Source: Nitrosomonas communis (GTDB lineage Bacteria; Pseudomonadota; Gammaproteobacteria; Burkholderiales; Nitrosomonadaceae). From it: a DNA stretch of 64,000 bases. Under the pieces are notes generated by a model. The model worked only from the letters and a program-made list of their open reading frames with translations, was not told the origin of the DNA and made no database searches. How positions within the stretch are numbered: the stretch's first letter is position 1; each line of letters opens with the position of its first letter. The stretch is from positions 1 to 64,000 of the forward strand of contig NZ_FOUB01000010.1 of assembly GCF_900114745.1 (NCBI RefSeq), written 5' to 3'. Both the position numbers and the translations under genes were made by a program. Of this stretch, positions 57,301-64,000 are shown in pieces.

Positions 57301-58210
57301 AGCATTTGCACGATTAAAAAAATTGGTAAAACCAGAAGCTATTCCGGTATCTGATTCAGTTGTGAAAAAAAAGAATCAATCTACGGATTGGCCCATCATG
57401 GATCTGTATGCTGATGAGTTCTATGTAGGAGAAAAGCTTTTAGGTAAATTAGTATTGGTAGCTCATCAGCAAGCAGAGGGTTGGCATATCGATCAACTAC
57501 AAATTGCTCACGCCGACAGCTCTCTTTTGCTGCAGGGAGTGTGGCAGAACCGTATCGCTCCTTTTCAGATGCAGGCAGAAGTCGAACTGCGAGCAAAAAG
57601 CATAGGTAAATTCTTGGCGCGCTTAGGTTATGCGGGACGTATTGCACGCGGAAAAGGCGAAGCGATAGGTTCACTGGAATGGATAGGGCAGCCTTTTTCC
57701 ATAGATTTTCCTTCTCTTTCTGGCCATCTGAAATTAACTGCCCGGCACGGTCAATTTACCAAATTCAAGCCAGGGATGAGCAAATTGCTGGGTATTTTTG
57801 ATCTGAAATCACTTCCGCGCAGACTGACATTGGATTTTTATGATGTATTTAGTCAAGGTTTTGGTTTCGATGATATCTCCGGCGATGTTAGAATTAACCG
57901 AGGAGTCGCGGTGACAGATGAACTGCAGATTGCAGGAAGCGCAGCTTATCTGACTGTGAGTGGAAAAATCGATCTGGTAGAAGAAACTCAAGCGCTCCTG
58001 GTCAAAATGTTTCCTTCGCTTGGGTTGGCAACACCAGTAGCAGGGATTGCTTCCATGATTGCGAACCAGTCGCTAAAGGATCCATTTGATCGTGTTTTAT
58101 TTAGTGAATATATTATAACGGGTAAGTGGGATGAGCCTGTAATGAAGAAATCACAAGATTCACAAGAAAATAAGGAACCGCAATCAGAATCTAAGCGTAA
58201 TGAGAATTGA
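54305..58210 (+). CDS. yhdP: YhdP-family AsmA-like envelope protein
   Basis: Very long periplasm-spanning protein implicated in phospholipid transport to the outer membrane (family knowledge from E. coli YhdP/TamB/YdbH). The 1301 residues have one N-terminal transmembrane helix (about 19-40, VVFAIVMFFSLSLLLLRYWL), then repeated beta-rich DUF3971/AsmA-type segments. The C-terminal part contains KPGMSKLLGIFDLKSLPRRL and PVAGIASMIANQSLKDPFDR, which are strongly typical of YhdP. The extreme C terminus is a hydrophilic Gln/Glu/Lys tail. The neighbours nitrilase and tldD downstream are the usual ones. Confidence 0.92.
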   Translation: MMHSFVKHSIFTLRKLGWVVFAIVMFFSLSLLLLRYWLLPDIERYRPNIAAAISQVAGQVISIERIDANWDGLHPYLRLHGVRVHDKHGNSVLILAELDGTLSWQSLLNGELLFRDIKIERPVLSIRRDMDKVIHIAGGTFDQEEADNGFFNWLLRQRQLLVNDAEVYWLDEPRAAPVLYLKKVDLRMHNKEGHHYFGLRLIPPTELANPVDIRGDLTGESVNTLSQWRGRLFAQLNHVDLAALQTWLSFPGDLEFDRGSGAFRAWMGIEGKSVAYWKADVNLHETYMRWAKDLPRLDLEHLRGRVGWKRNNDAIQPGDEWFAQQLSVAIENEVFTKPVNILWQRQRVEGAVPSENKLLVNDLDLGIVASLLSYLPMEDSLRNQVSELSPKGVIEHVQAYWQGNWTKPSSFNVEGSFHNLAIQAFDKLPAVSGISGSVKLTEVGGTLHLDSEKASMSFFEAFNEPLELDRLITQLNWKVLTDQDKILLEFNHISFANRYLSGTMRGHYHSGALEQPGTIDLAGELARAEVTYLNKYLAFLGDQEATQNWLNKALVAGKLEGTRFNIRGDLSESSSDLRNKLAFKLTTRMADTAVNLPEEWPNMTEIQADLSFQDNQLEMTISRAKLADIVMKDVRLQIADLYAPQPILHLTGGAEGATQNIIDLIKKSGLDRHAVDFSQPGKISGNGKLHLELAMPINLSGDEGKPMELKGRYQFINNEINLGYDLPALSKINGVLTFTQSTLAIKNVTAQLTGEPVTINSTVLPNGGMRIMAAGRANFDRLHSPKPDQPANTLQLWMQYMRGMTDWSAVLDINQEGTDLRVESSLVGVASSLPEPFVKAAAEKIPLSFEKKFIDSEHEVLRFRYGEVATAEIQRKQAENGHYYPVRGVMNFQAAPVELPKDAVTLVHGTIPVLEWDRWKALFDRHDEIAARSGQAGQGMKALLTDRINFNLNIGRLDFLGSRFNEFVLDANKHGGQWHTAVVCKEVIGHIVWNSLNKEAFARLKKLVKPEAIPVSDSVVKKKNQSTDWPIMDLYADEFYVGEKLLGKLVLVAHQQAEGWHIDQLQIAHADSSLLLQGVWQNRIAPFQMQAEVELRAKSIGKFLARLGYAGRIARGKGEAIGSLEWIGQPFSIDFPSLSGHLKLTARHGQFTKFKPGMSKLLGIFDLKSLPRRLTLDFYDVFSQGFGFDDISGDVRINRGVAVTDELQIAGSAAYLTVSGKIDLVEETQALLVKMFPSLGLATPVAGIASMIANQSLKDPFDRVLFSEYIITGKWDEPVMKKSQDSQENKEPQSESKRNEN

Positions 58211-58330
58211 TTGGTATGGATTGTTTTGGGGAAAATGCCTATTAATTATGCGCTGCTTTATGGTTTTTGTGAGCGAAATTCTTATCTTGCCTGAATTCAG
58301 TGGAAATAGGGACTTATACGGGAGGAAGTT

Positions 58331-59200
58331 ATGTTGAATCATTCGGGCATTTTCTCAAAACATCTGCCAGAGAAAGAGAGTAACAGTACATTGCGTGTTG
58401 CGGCTATACAGATGGCATCAGGGCCAAGCGTAGCTGCAAATCTGGAAGAGGCGCTTCGCTTGATTGAGCTGGCAGTATCACAAGAAGCAAAGCTGGTTGC
58501 ACTTCCGGAATATTTCTGTATTATGGGATTGCGGGATACCGATAAGTTAAGTGTTCGTGAGCAACCTGGCGAAGGTATGGTGCAATCATTTTTAAGCGAG
58601 ACAGCTAAACGTTTTGGGATTTGGCTGGTGGGTGGATCAGTGCCATTGGAGAGTTCGGTAACTGATAAGATTTATAATAGCTGCCTGGTTTATGATCATG
58701 ATGGCAAGCAGGTAGCACGCTACGATAAGATTCATTTATTCGGCCTTGAATTGGGTGAAGAACGTTTCGCAGAAGAAAAAACAATCAAAGCCGGAGATAA
58801 AGTCGTTGCAATAGATTCTCCTTTTGGGCGGATAGGTTTATCCATTTGTTATGATCTCCGATTCCCTGAGCTTTATCGTCTGATGGGGAAGGTGGATATC
58901 ATTCTTGCTCCATCTGCTTTTACTGCAATTACAGGTAAGGCGCATTGGGAGACGTTAATCCGTGCACGTGCTATAGAGAATCAGGCTTATGTGATTGCAC
59001 CAGCGCAGGGAGGGTTTCATGTCAATGGCCGTGAAACCAATGGAGATAGTATGATTGTTGATCCCTGGGGTGTGGTGATTGACCGGCTGGCACGTGGACC
59101 TGGAGTGGTGGTAGCGACGTTGGATCGTGCATACCAATCGAGCGTACGCGCAAGCTTGCCTGCACTAGAACATCGTTGCTTATACCCATGTCAAATGTAG
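58331..59200 (+). CDS. Carbon-nitrogen hydrolase (nitrilase family), probable deaminated glutathione amidase
   Basis: Member of the nitrilase superfamily. The Glu-Lys-Cys triad is readable: VALPEYFCIMG, RYDKIHLFGLEL and GLSICYDLRFPELYR. The Nit1-type features HLFD/GLELGEERFAEE and APSAFTAITGKAHWE suggest deaminated glutathione amidase, a metabolite-repair enzyme; other amidase activities cannot be excluded. 289 residues, starting after GGAGG at 58321-58325. It lies between yhdP and tldD, a conserved betaproteobacterial trio. Confidence 0.9.
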   Translation: MLNHSGIFSKHLPEKESNSTLRVAAIQMASGPSVAANLEEALRLIELAVSQEAKLVALPEYFCIMGLRDTDKLSVREQPGEGMVQSFLSETAKRFGIWLVGGSVPLESSVTDKIYNSCLVYDHDGKQVARYDKIHLFGLELGEERFAEEKTIKAGDKVVAIDSPFGRIGLSICYDLRFPELYRLMGKVDIILAPSAFTAITGKAHWETLIRARAIENQAYVIAPAQGGFHVNGRETNGDSMIVDPWGVVIDRLARGPGVVVATLDRAYQSSVRASLPALEHRCLYPCQM

Positions 59201-59339
59201 AAAAAAATCAAATGTAGAAAAAAGACTGTTCACTTTGAACAGAATAATTAGTTAGATGTCTTGAGGAAGGGCAGATTTTATTCTGCTTTTTATCGCAAGA
59301 AGTTAAAATATATGTTGTAGAAATGAGTTTAATCTTAAA

Positions 59340-60788
59340 ATGAATGAGTTTTTTACCATTGCTGACCGATGCCTGCTGACGCCCTATGAGCTGGATGCGA
59401 ATAGATTACATCACGTGTTTGGGCAAATCCTTACCCATCGAATCGATTATGCCGATCTTTATTTTCAATATAGTCGTTCTGAAGGGTGGGTTCTCGAAGA
59501 AGGCATTGTTAAATCAGGTAGCTTTAATATAGATCAAGGTGTAGGGGTACGCGCCATCAGTGGTGAAAAAACTGCCTTTGCCTATTCGGATGAGATCAGT
59601 CTGAATGCACTCGTATCTGCAGCAAAAGCGACGCGCGCCATTGCTAGCCAGGGAAGCCTGCACCCAGTTCAAGTCGTTAAACAAGTGGCACACTATAACA
59701 CTAGGTCACTTTACCTTCCGCAGGATCCTATTGCGAACTTTAAAGATAGCGACAAAGTGGCATTATTAGAGAAACTTGAACAGTTTGCGCGTGCGATAGA
59801 TAAACGCGTCATTCAGGTTGTAGCATCACTTGCAGGTGAGTACGAGGTTATCATGGTTGCCCGTAGCTATGGTTTGTTAGCTGCTGACGTGAGGCCATTA
59901 GTGCGAATGTCATTACAGGTAATAGCAGAAGAAAATGGCCGGCGTGAACAGGGCGTTGCGGGTGGAGGTGGACGATTTGATTACACCTACTTTACTGATG
60001 AAATATTAAATGACTATGCCCAAAAGGCAGTACACCAAGCGGTGGTGAATCTGAATGCGAGACCTGCTCCGGCAGGTCCCATGACGGTCGTTCTAGGAAA
60101 TGGCTGGCCTGGTATCCTGCTGCATGAAGCCATTGGTCATGGATTGGAAGGTGATTTTAACCGCAAGGGTAGCTCAGCTTTTTCTGGACGCATTGGTGAA
60201 CGAGTTGCAGCCGATGGTGTGACTGTGGTAGATGATGGTACGCTTGCTAATCGTCGTGGATCGTTGAATATTGATGATGAAGGGAATCCAACTCAATGTA
60301 CGGTATTGATTGAGAATGGTGTGCTCAAAGGCTATCTACAAGACAGCCTGAATGCAAGACTCATGAAGCAACCCCTTACAGGTAATGGCAGACGAGAATC
60401 ATTTGCACATATTCCCATGCCACGCATGACAAATACCTATATGCTTAATGGAAATAAAAATCCAGAAGAAATTATTGGGTCAGTGAAGCATGGACTATAT
60501 GCTGCAAATTTTGGGGGTGGGCAAGTCGATATCACCAGTGGTAAATTTGTCTTTTCTGCTGCGGAAGCTTACATGATAGAGAATGGGAAAATTTCTTACC
60601 CAATAAAGGGAGCAACTTTAATCGGTAATGGCCCGGATATTCTGACACGTGTTTCCATGATAGGTAATGATATGGCGCTTGATCCAGGTATCGGCACCTG
60701 TGGGAAAGAAGGACAGAGTGTACCAGTAGGCGTAGGGCAGCCAACGTTGCGAGTGGAAGGATTGACAGTAGGGGGAACAGGAGGTTGA
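59340..60788 (+). CDS. tldD: Metalloprotease TldD
   Basis: Zinc-dependent protease that works with TldE/PmbA in processing of modified peptides and antitoxin degradation (known from E. coli). The 482 residues have the HExxxH metal site in [20 protein letters not shown] (about 262-281), the conserved [19 protein letters not shown] and [20 protein letters not shown]. The C terminus is [20 protein letters not shown]. Family length is about 480. No tldE partner is in the window. Confidence 0.96.
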   Translation: MNEFFTIADRCLLTPYELDANRLHHVFGQILTHRIDYADLYFQYSRSEGWVLEEGIVKSGSFNIDQGVGVRAISGEKTAFAYSDEISLNALVSAAKATRAIASQGSLHPVQVVKQVAHYNTRSLYLPQDPIANFKDSDKVALLEKLEQFARAIDKRVIQVVASLAGEYEVIMVARSYGLLAADVRPLVRMSLQVIAEENGRREQGVAGGGGRFDYTYFTDEILNDYAQKAVHQAVVNLNARPAPAGPMTVVLGNGWPGILLHEAIGHGLEGDFNRKGSSAFSGRIGERVAADGVTVVDDGTLANRRGSLNIDDEGNPTQCTVLIENGVLKGYLQDSLNARLMKQPLTGNGRRESFAHIPMPRMTNTYMLNGNKNPEEIIGSVKHGLYAANFGGGQVDITSGKFVFSAAEAYMIENGKISYPIKGATLIGNGPDILTRVSMIGNDMALDPGIGTCGKEGQSVPVGVGQPTLRVEGLTVGGTGG

Positions 60789-61130
60789 CGAGAGTCGGTT
60801 ATCTTCCCGCTAATTACTCATAATCCAGGAAATTTTCTCAGTGCCAGTTAGTCGGGAATAAAACCCAAATTCCTAGTAATATATGCAGATGCATACATTT
60901 CTTTATATTGCAAAATGAACAGCGGTTTATCTGATGATATAGGCATTCTCAGTCGTTAATAGAGTTGACTCCTGCAGTCTGAGTTTAATAAGCCTCAGAG
61001 TTAACTAAGCAGCTTGATTAATTAAGACTGAAATATCCGAGATGTAGGAAATATATTTGAGATAAACAAAGCAAAGATGTATTTAACTAAGTTCTTATTT
61101 TTAGATTTTTGATACCAGGATGCACAAAGT
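60789..61130. other. Intergenic region tldD/ilvB
   Basis: This 342-bp AT-rich region should hold the ilv promoter. It includes a palindrome TATGCAGATGCATA (60882-60895), a small hairpin TCTGAG...CTCAGA (about 60980-61001) and a TTGACT near 60965. I see no convincing -35/-10 pair and no terminator hairpin before ilvB. An 11-codon open frame (61077-61112, MYLTKFLFLDF) just before ilvB is noted but not called. Confidence 0.55.
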
Positions 61131-62834
61131 ATGAGTGTAGAACTAACAGGTGCCGAGATTACGGTGCGTTGCCTGCAGGAAGAAGGGGTGAAATATATTT
61201 TTGGCTATCCTGGCGGTGCAGTGTTATTTATTTATGATGAGTTATTTAAGCAAGATAAAGTAAAGCATATTTTGGTTCGCCATGAACAAGCAGCGCTTCA
61301 TGCTGCAGATGGCTATGCTCGGTCCAGTAACAATGTGGGTGTTGCTTTGGTGACATCGGGGCCCGGGGTAACAAACGCGGTAACAGGTATTGCGACTGCT
61401 TATATGGATTCTATACCTCTCGTTGTTATTAGTGGGCAGGTTCCTACAGCAGCAATTGGTCAAGATGCATTTCAGGAAGTGGATACAGTGGGAATTACGC
61501 GTCCTTGTGTCAAACATAATTTTTTGGTGAAAGATATCGCTGAGCTTGCATCCACGATAAAAAAGGCTTTTGTTATTGCTTCAACCGGTCGTCCCGGACC
61601 CGTTTTGGTTGATATTCCAAAAGATGTCACACAACAAAAGACGACATTTAATTACCCAAGCAGTGTAAGTATACGTTCCTACAAGCCAGTTAGCGATGGG
61701 GATACCCAACAGATAAGAAAAGCCGCGCAATTGATTTTGAATGCAAAGCGGCCGATGGTTTATTCAGGGGGGGGGGTGATTCTGGATAATGCATCTGAGG
61801 CTTTGGCAGAATTGGTACGTTTGCTGAATTTTCCATGTGCTAACACTCTAATGGGACTTGGCGGTTATCCTGCGACAGATGAGCGATTTGTCGGTATGTT
61901 AGGGATGCATGGAACTTATGAAGCGAATATGGCGATGCAATATTGTGATGTATTGATCGCAGTGGGCGCGCGTTTCGATGATCGTGTTATTGGTAATCCG
62001 AAGCATTTTTACAGTGAAGAGCGAAAGATAATTCATATTGATATTGACCCTTCGTCCATTTCCAAGCGTGTCAAGGTAGACATCCCAATAGTGGGAAGCG
62101 TTTCGGAAGTATTGAAGGAACTGATCAAATTGTTCAAGGCTAGTAAAGAAAAAATAGATGCGCATGCGCTTAAGGAATGGTGGAAACAAATAGATTTATG
62201 GCGCGAACGAGATTGCCTAAGGTATGATCGTACGAATGCAGTTATTAAACCGCAGATGGTTGTGGAAAAACTTTATGCAGTGACGAAGGGTGATGCATTT
62301 ATTACGTCAGATGTCGGGCAGCATCAAATGTGGGCTGCACAGTTCTATCGATTTAATAAACCTCGCCGTTGGATTAATTCGGGTGGACTGGGTACCATGG
62401 GATTTGGGTTGCCTTCCGCAATGGGCGCGCAATTAGCTAATCCTGATGGGGTAGTCGCCTGCATTACAGGTGAAGCAAGCATACAGATGTGCATCCAAGA
62501 ATTATCCACCTGTAAACAATACGGCTTACCCCTTAAAATCATTAATCTTAATAATCGGTATATGGGCATGGTTCGGCAATGGCAGGAATTTTTCCATGGA
62601 AACCGTTACTCAGAGTCCTATATGAATGCGCTTCCAGATTTTGTTAAACTGGCTGAGAGCTATGGTCACGTCGGTATGAAGATAGAGAAACCAGAAGATA
62701 TCGAAGGTGCTTTGGAGGAGGCTTTTAAACTCAAAGAGCGATTAGTTTTTATGGATTTTATTACCGATCAAACGGAAAATGTATTCCCTATGGTGCCGGG
62801 TGGTAAAGGTTTGTCTGAAATGATTTTGGTGTAA
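61131..62834 (+). CDS. ilvB: Acetolactate synthase large (catalytic) subunit
   Basis: Thiamine-diphosphate enzyme making acetolactate or acetohydroxybutyrate for valine, leucine and isoleucine. The 567 residues contain the N-terminal YIFGYPGGAVLFIYDELF with catalytic Glu in VRHEQAALHAADGYAR. A central FAD-binding domain and the C-terminal ThDP/Mg site follow (GEASIQMCIQELST... NNRYMGMVRQWQ). The Asp usually found in the GDGS-type motif is GEAS here (ITGEASIQM), as in many AHAS enzymes. It precedes ilvH by 3 nt, which makes ilvI an equally valid name. Confidence 0.96.
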   Translation: MSVELTGAEITVRCLQEEGVKYIFGYPGGAVLFIYDELFKQDKVKHILVRHEQAALHAADGYARSSNNVGVALVTSGPGVTNAVTGIATAYMDSIPLVVISGQVPTAAIGQDAFQEVDTVGITRPCVKHNFLVKDIAELASTIKKAFVIASTGRPGPVLVDIPKDVTQQKTTFNYPSSVSIRSYKPVSDGDTQQIRKAAQLILNAKRPMVYSGGGVILDNASEALAELVRLLNFPCANTLMGLGGYPATDERFVGMLGMHGTYEANMAMQYCDVLIAVGARFDDRVIGNPKHFYSEERKIIHIDIDPSSISKRVKVDIPIVGSVSEVLKELIKLFKASKEKIDAHALKEWWKQIDLWRERDCLRYDRTNAVIKPQMVVEKLYAVTKGDAFITSDVGQHQMWAAQFYRFNKPRRWINSGGLGTMGFGLPSAMGAQLANPDGVVACITGEASIQMCIQELSTCKQYGLPLKIINLNNRYMGMVRQWQEFFHGNRYSESYMNALPDFVKLAESYGHVGMKIEKPEDIEGALEEAFKLKERLVFMDFITDQTENVFPMVPGGKGLSEMILV

Positions 62835-62837
62835 GAA

Positions 62838-63329
62838 ATGCGGCATATTATCTCTTTATTGATGGAAAATGAGGCTGGCGCTCTTTCTCGAGTAGCAGGC
62901 TTATTTTCGGCACGAGGCTATAATATTGAGTCACTCAATGTAGCACCGACAGAAGATCCCACTTTATCTCGTATGACTTTGGTCACAATAGGCTCGGATG
63001 AAGTGATTGAGCAAATTACCAAGCAACTGAATAAATTAATTGAGGTGGTCAAAATAGTTGATTTGAGTGAAGGAGATCATATCGAGCGAGAGCTTATGTT
63101 GGTGAAAATCCGAGCCCTTGGAGAGGATCGCGAAGAAATGAAACGGTTAGCAGATATTTTTCGCGGCAGTATTATTGATGTAACTGACAAGTCATACACG
63201 ATAGAGTTGACAGGTACAAGTTCAAAACTTGATGCATTTCTTGAAACAATAGAGCGAAATATGATTCTAGAGACCATCCGAACGGGGGCTTCCGGCTTAG
63301 GTCGTGGAGAACGGATTTTAAAAGAATAA
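62838..63329 (+). CDS. ilvH: Acetolactate synthase small (regulatory) subunit
   Basis: Regulatory subunit conferring valine feedback on acetolactate synthase. The 163 residues have an N-terminal ACT domain (HIISLLMENEAGALSRVAGL, then RGYNIESLNVAPTEDPTLSR) and a C-terminal ALS domain with ELMLVKIRA and IVDVTDKSYTIELTG-like sequence. Its start lies 3 nt after the ilvB stop, so translation is coupled. Downstream a 180-bp repeat separates it from ilvC. Confidence 0.96.
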   Translation: MRHIISLLMENEAGALSRVAGLFSARGYNIESLNVAPTEDPTLSRMTLVTIGSDEVIEQITKQLNKLIEVVKIVDLSEGDHIERELMLVKIRALGEDREEMKRLADIFRGSIIDVTDKSYTIELTGTSSKLDAFLETIERNMILETIRTGASGLGRGERILKE

Positions 63330-63346
63330 CAATTTGATTTAATAAA

Positions 63347-63526
63347 GGGCACCTCTAAAAATTCAGAGTTCTAAACAAGACAAGGTGAGAACAAAAAATG
63401 TTGACGAAGCCTATACCTGATAGGTAAGGAAACATTCTTTGTAAGCAACGAAGTATTGTGACGAAGCGGGGTAAGTAGGCAATCCGCGAAGCGGATGCGC
63501 GCAAATATGAATTTTTAGAGGTGCCC
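63347..63526. repeat. 180-bp terminal-inverted-repeat element (MITE) between ilvH and ilvC
   Basis: Starts GGGCACCTCTAAAAATTC and ends with its exact 18-bp reverse complement GAATTTTTAGAGGTGCCC. TAAA flanks it on both sides (63343-63346 and 63527-63530), a 4-bp target duplication. The interior has no coding frame but includes a small hairpin TCCGCGAAGCGGA. GGGCACCTCT-type ends resemble those of IS5-like elements, which suggests a non-autonomous derivative. Confidence 0.9.
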
Positions 63527-63618
63527 TAAAGATCACTAACTGTCTATGCAGTATTAGTCATTAAAGTTTTGTTTTGATGTTTTTGCGCCAGCTGGGTATA
63601 TATTATTAAAGGAACATA

Positions 63619-64000
63619 ATGAAAGTTTATTACGATAAAGATGCTGATTTGTCTCTAATTAAAAAAAAGAAAGTCACGATAGTTGGCTATGGATCACAAG
63701 GACATGCGCACGCTAACAATTTACGTGATTCCGGTGTCAAGGTTACAGTTGGTTTGCGTAAAGGTGGAGCGTCTTGGGAAAAGGCAAAAAAAGCTGGTTT
63801 GACTGTAAAAGAAATTGCTCCTTCCATTAAGGATGCCGATGTAGTGATGTTACTGCTTCCAGATGAGCAAATTGCTACTATCTATCAATCAGAGATCGAG
63901 GCAGGTTTAAAAAATAATGCAACGCTGGCATTTGCTCATGGTTTTAATATTCACTATGGTCAAGTGACTCCACGTGAGGATCTTGATGTCATTATGATTG
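63619..64000 (+). CDS. ilvC: Ketol-acid reductoisomerase, 5' part
   Basis: NADPH-dependent enzyme converting acetolactate to dihydroxyisovalerate. The window holds the first 127 codons: start [20 protein letters not shown], the Rossmann motif [49 protein letters not shown] and [16 protein letters not shown] lies 7 nt before the ATG. The gene runs off the right edge and looks intact to that point. It follows ilvB-ilvH with a MITE in the spacer. Confidence 0.96.
   Translation, partial: MKVYYDKDADLSLIKKKKVTIVGYGSQGHAHANNLRDSGVKVTVGLRKGGASWEKAKKAGLTVKEIAPSIKDADVVMLLLPDEQIATIYQSEIEAGLKNNATLAFAHGFNIHYGQVTPREDLDVIMI

Noticed and set aside
61077..61112. Eleven-codon open frame MYLTKFLFLDF just before ilvB, resembling a Leu-containing leader peptide
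   Set aside because: It is only 18 nt from the ilvB start, has no ribosome site, and there is no room for a terminator/antiterminator pair, so attenuation is not supported.

Overview
The window is a 64 kb piece of bacterial chromosome, dense with housekeeping genes on both strands. The gene set and order point to a betaproteobacterium: mrcA is divergent from pilMNOPQ, a SAH riboswitch precedes ahcY, greA-yhbY-rlmE-ftsH-folP-glmM are in order, and glnE-yhdP-nitrilase-tldD are adjacent. Glycolate oxidation genes beside tartronate-semialdehyde reductase, the AT-rich sequence and the abundance of small repeats make a Nitrosomonas-type organism my best guess. This is inference from content; no ammonia-oxidation or 16S marker is present. 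I see no phage, CRISPR array or intact transposase.

Layout. 0-4.9 kb: leftward operon glxR-glcD-glcE-glcF (glycolate to glycerate). 5.2-15.6 kb: carAB, greA, yhbY (opposite strand), rlmE, ftsH, folP, glmM. 15.6-16.7 kb: a gene-poor stretch with two mobile-type repeats and a possible decayed gene. 16.7-23.6 kb: cysG, then leftward sbcB, metF, ahcY (with SAH riboswitch) and metK, which form the S-adenosylmethionine/methyl cycle. 23.9-25.5 kb: gltX, tRNA-Ala(GGC), tRNA-Glu(UUC). 25.7-29.3 kb: birA, coaX, engB, hemB. 29.3-36.8 kb: mrcA divergent from pilMNOPQ. 37.2-43.1 kb: trmL, comF, then bioB-F-H-C-D. 43.3-49.2 kb: pip, a patatin-like lipase, a TerC-family membrane protein, a universal stress protein and a GspE/PilB-type ATPase. 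49.2-50.6 kb: a frameshifted REP-associated transposase (RAYT) with repeated 3' fragments and a ladder of REP doublets. 50.6-60.8 kb: pilA, glnE, yhdP, nitrilase-family amidase, tldD. 61.1-64 kb: ilvB(I)-ilvH, a 180-bp terminal-inverted-repeat element, and the start of ilvC.

The most unusual content is the repeat landscape. A palindromic element of about 101 bp occurs seven times, in both orientations, only between genes. Its TTCCATT...AATGGAA ends are mostly flanked by TNA trinucleotides, and two copies have matching TNA duplications, so it looks like a MITE. Two copies in the same orientation bracket bioD exactly, and one supplies sequence immediately upstream of, and possibly including, its start. 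Three further inverted-repeat elements (about 260, 180 and 143 bp) are unrelated to it. At 49.2-50.6 kb the unit 'RAYT 3' end plus REP doublet' is repeated three times with progressively shorter gene fragments. These are the best candidates for something not previously described.

Functionally the window combines central metabolism (pyrimidine/arginine precursor, folate, cell wall, siroheme, heme, biotin, CoA, branched-chain amino acids), RNA and ribosome maintenance, and type IV pilus assembly (alignment complex, secretin, a major-type pilin and an ATPase in three separate places).
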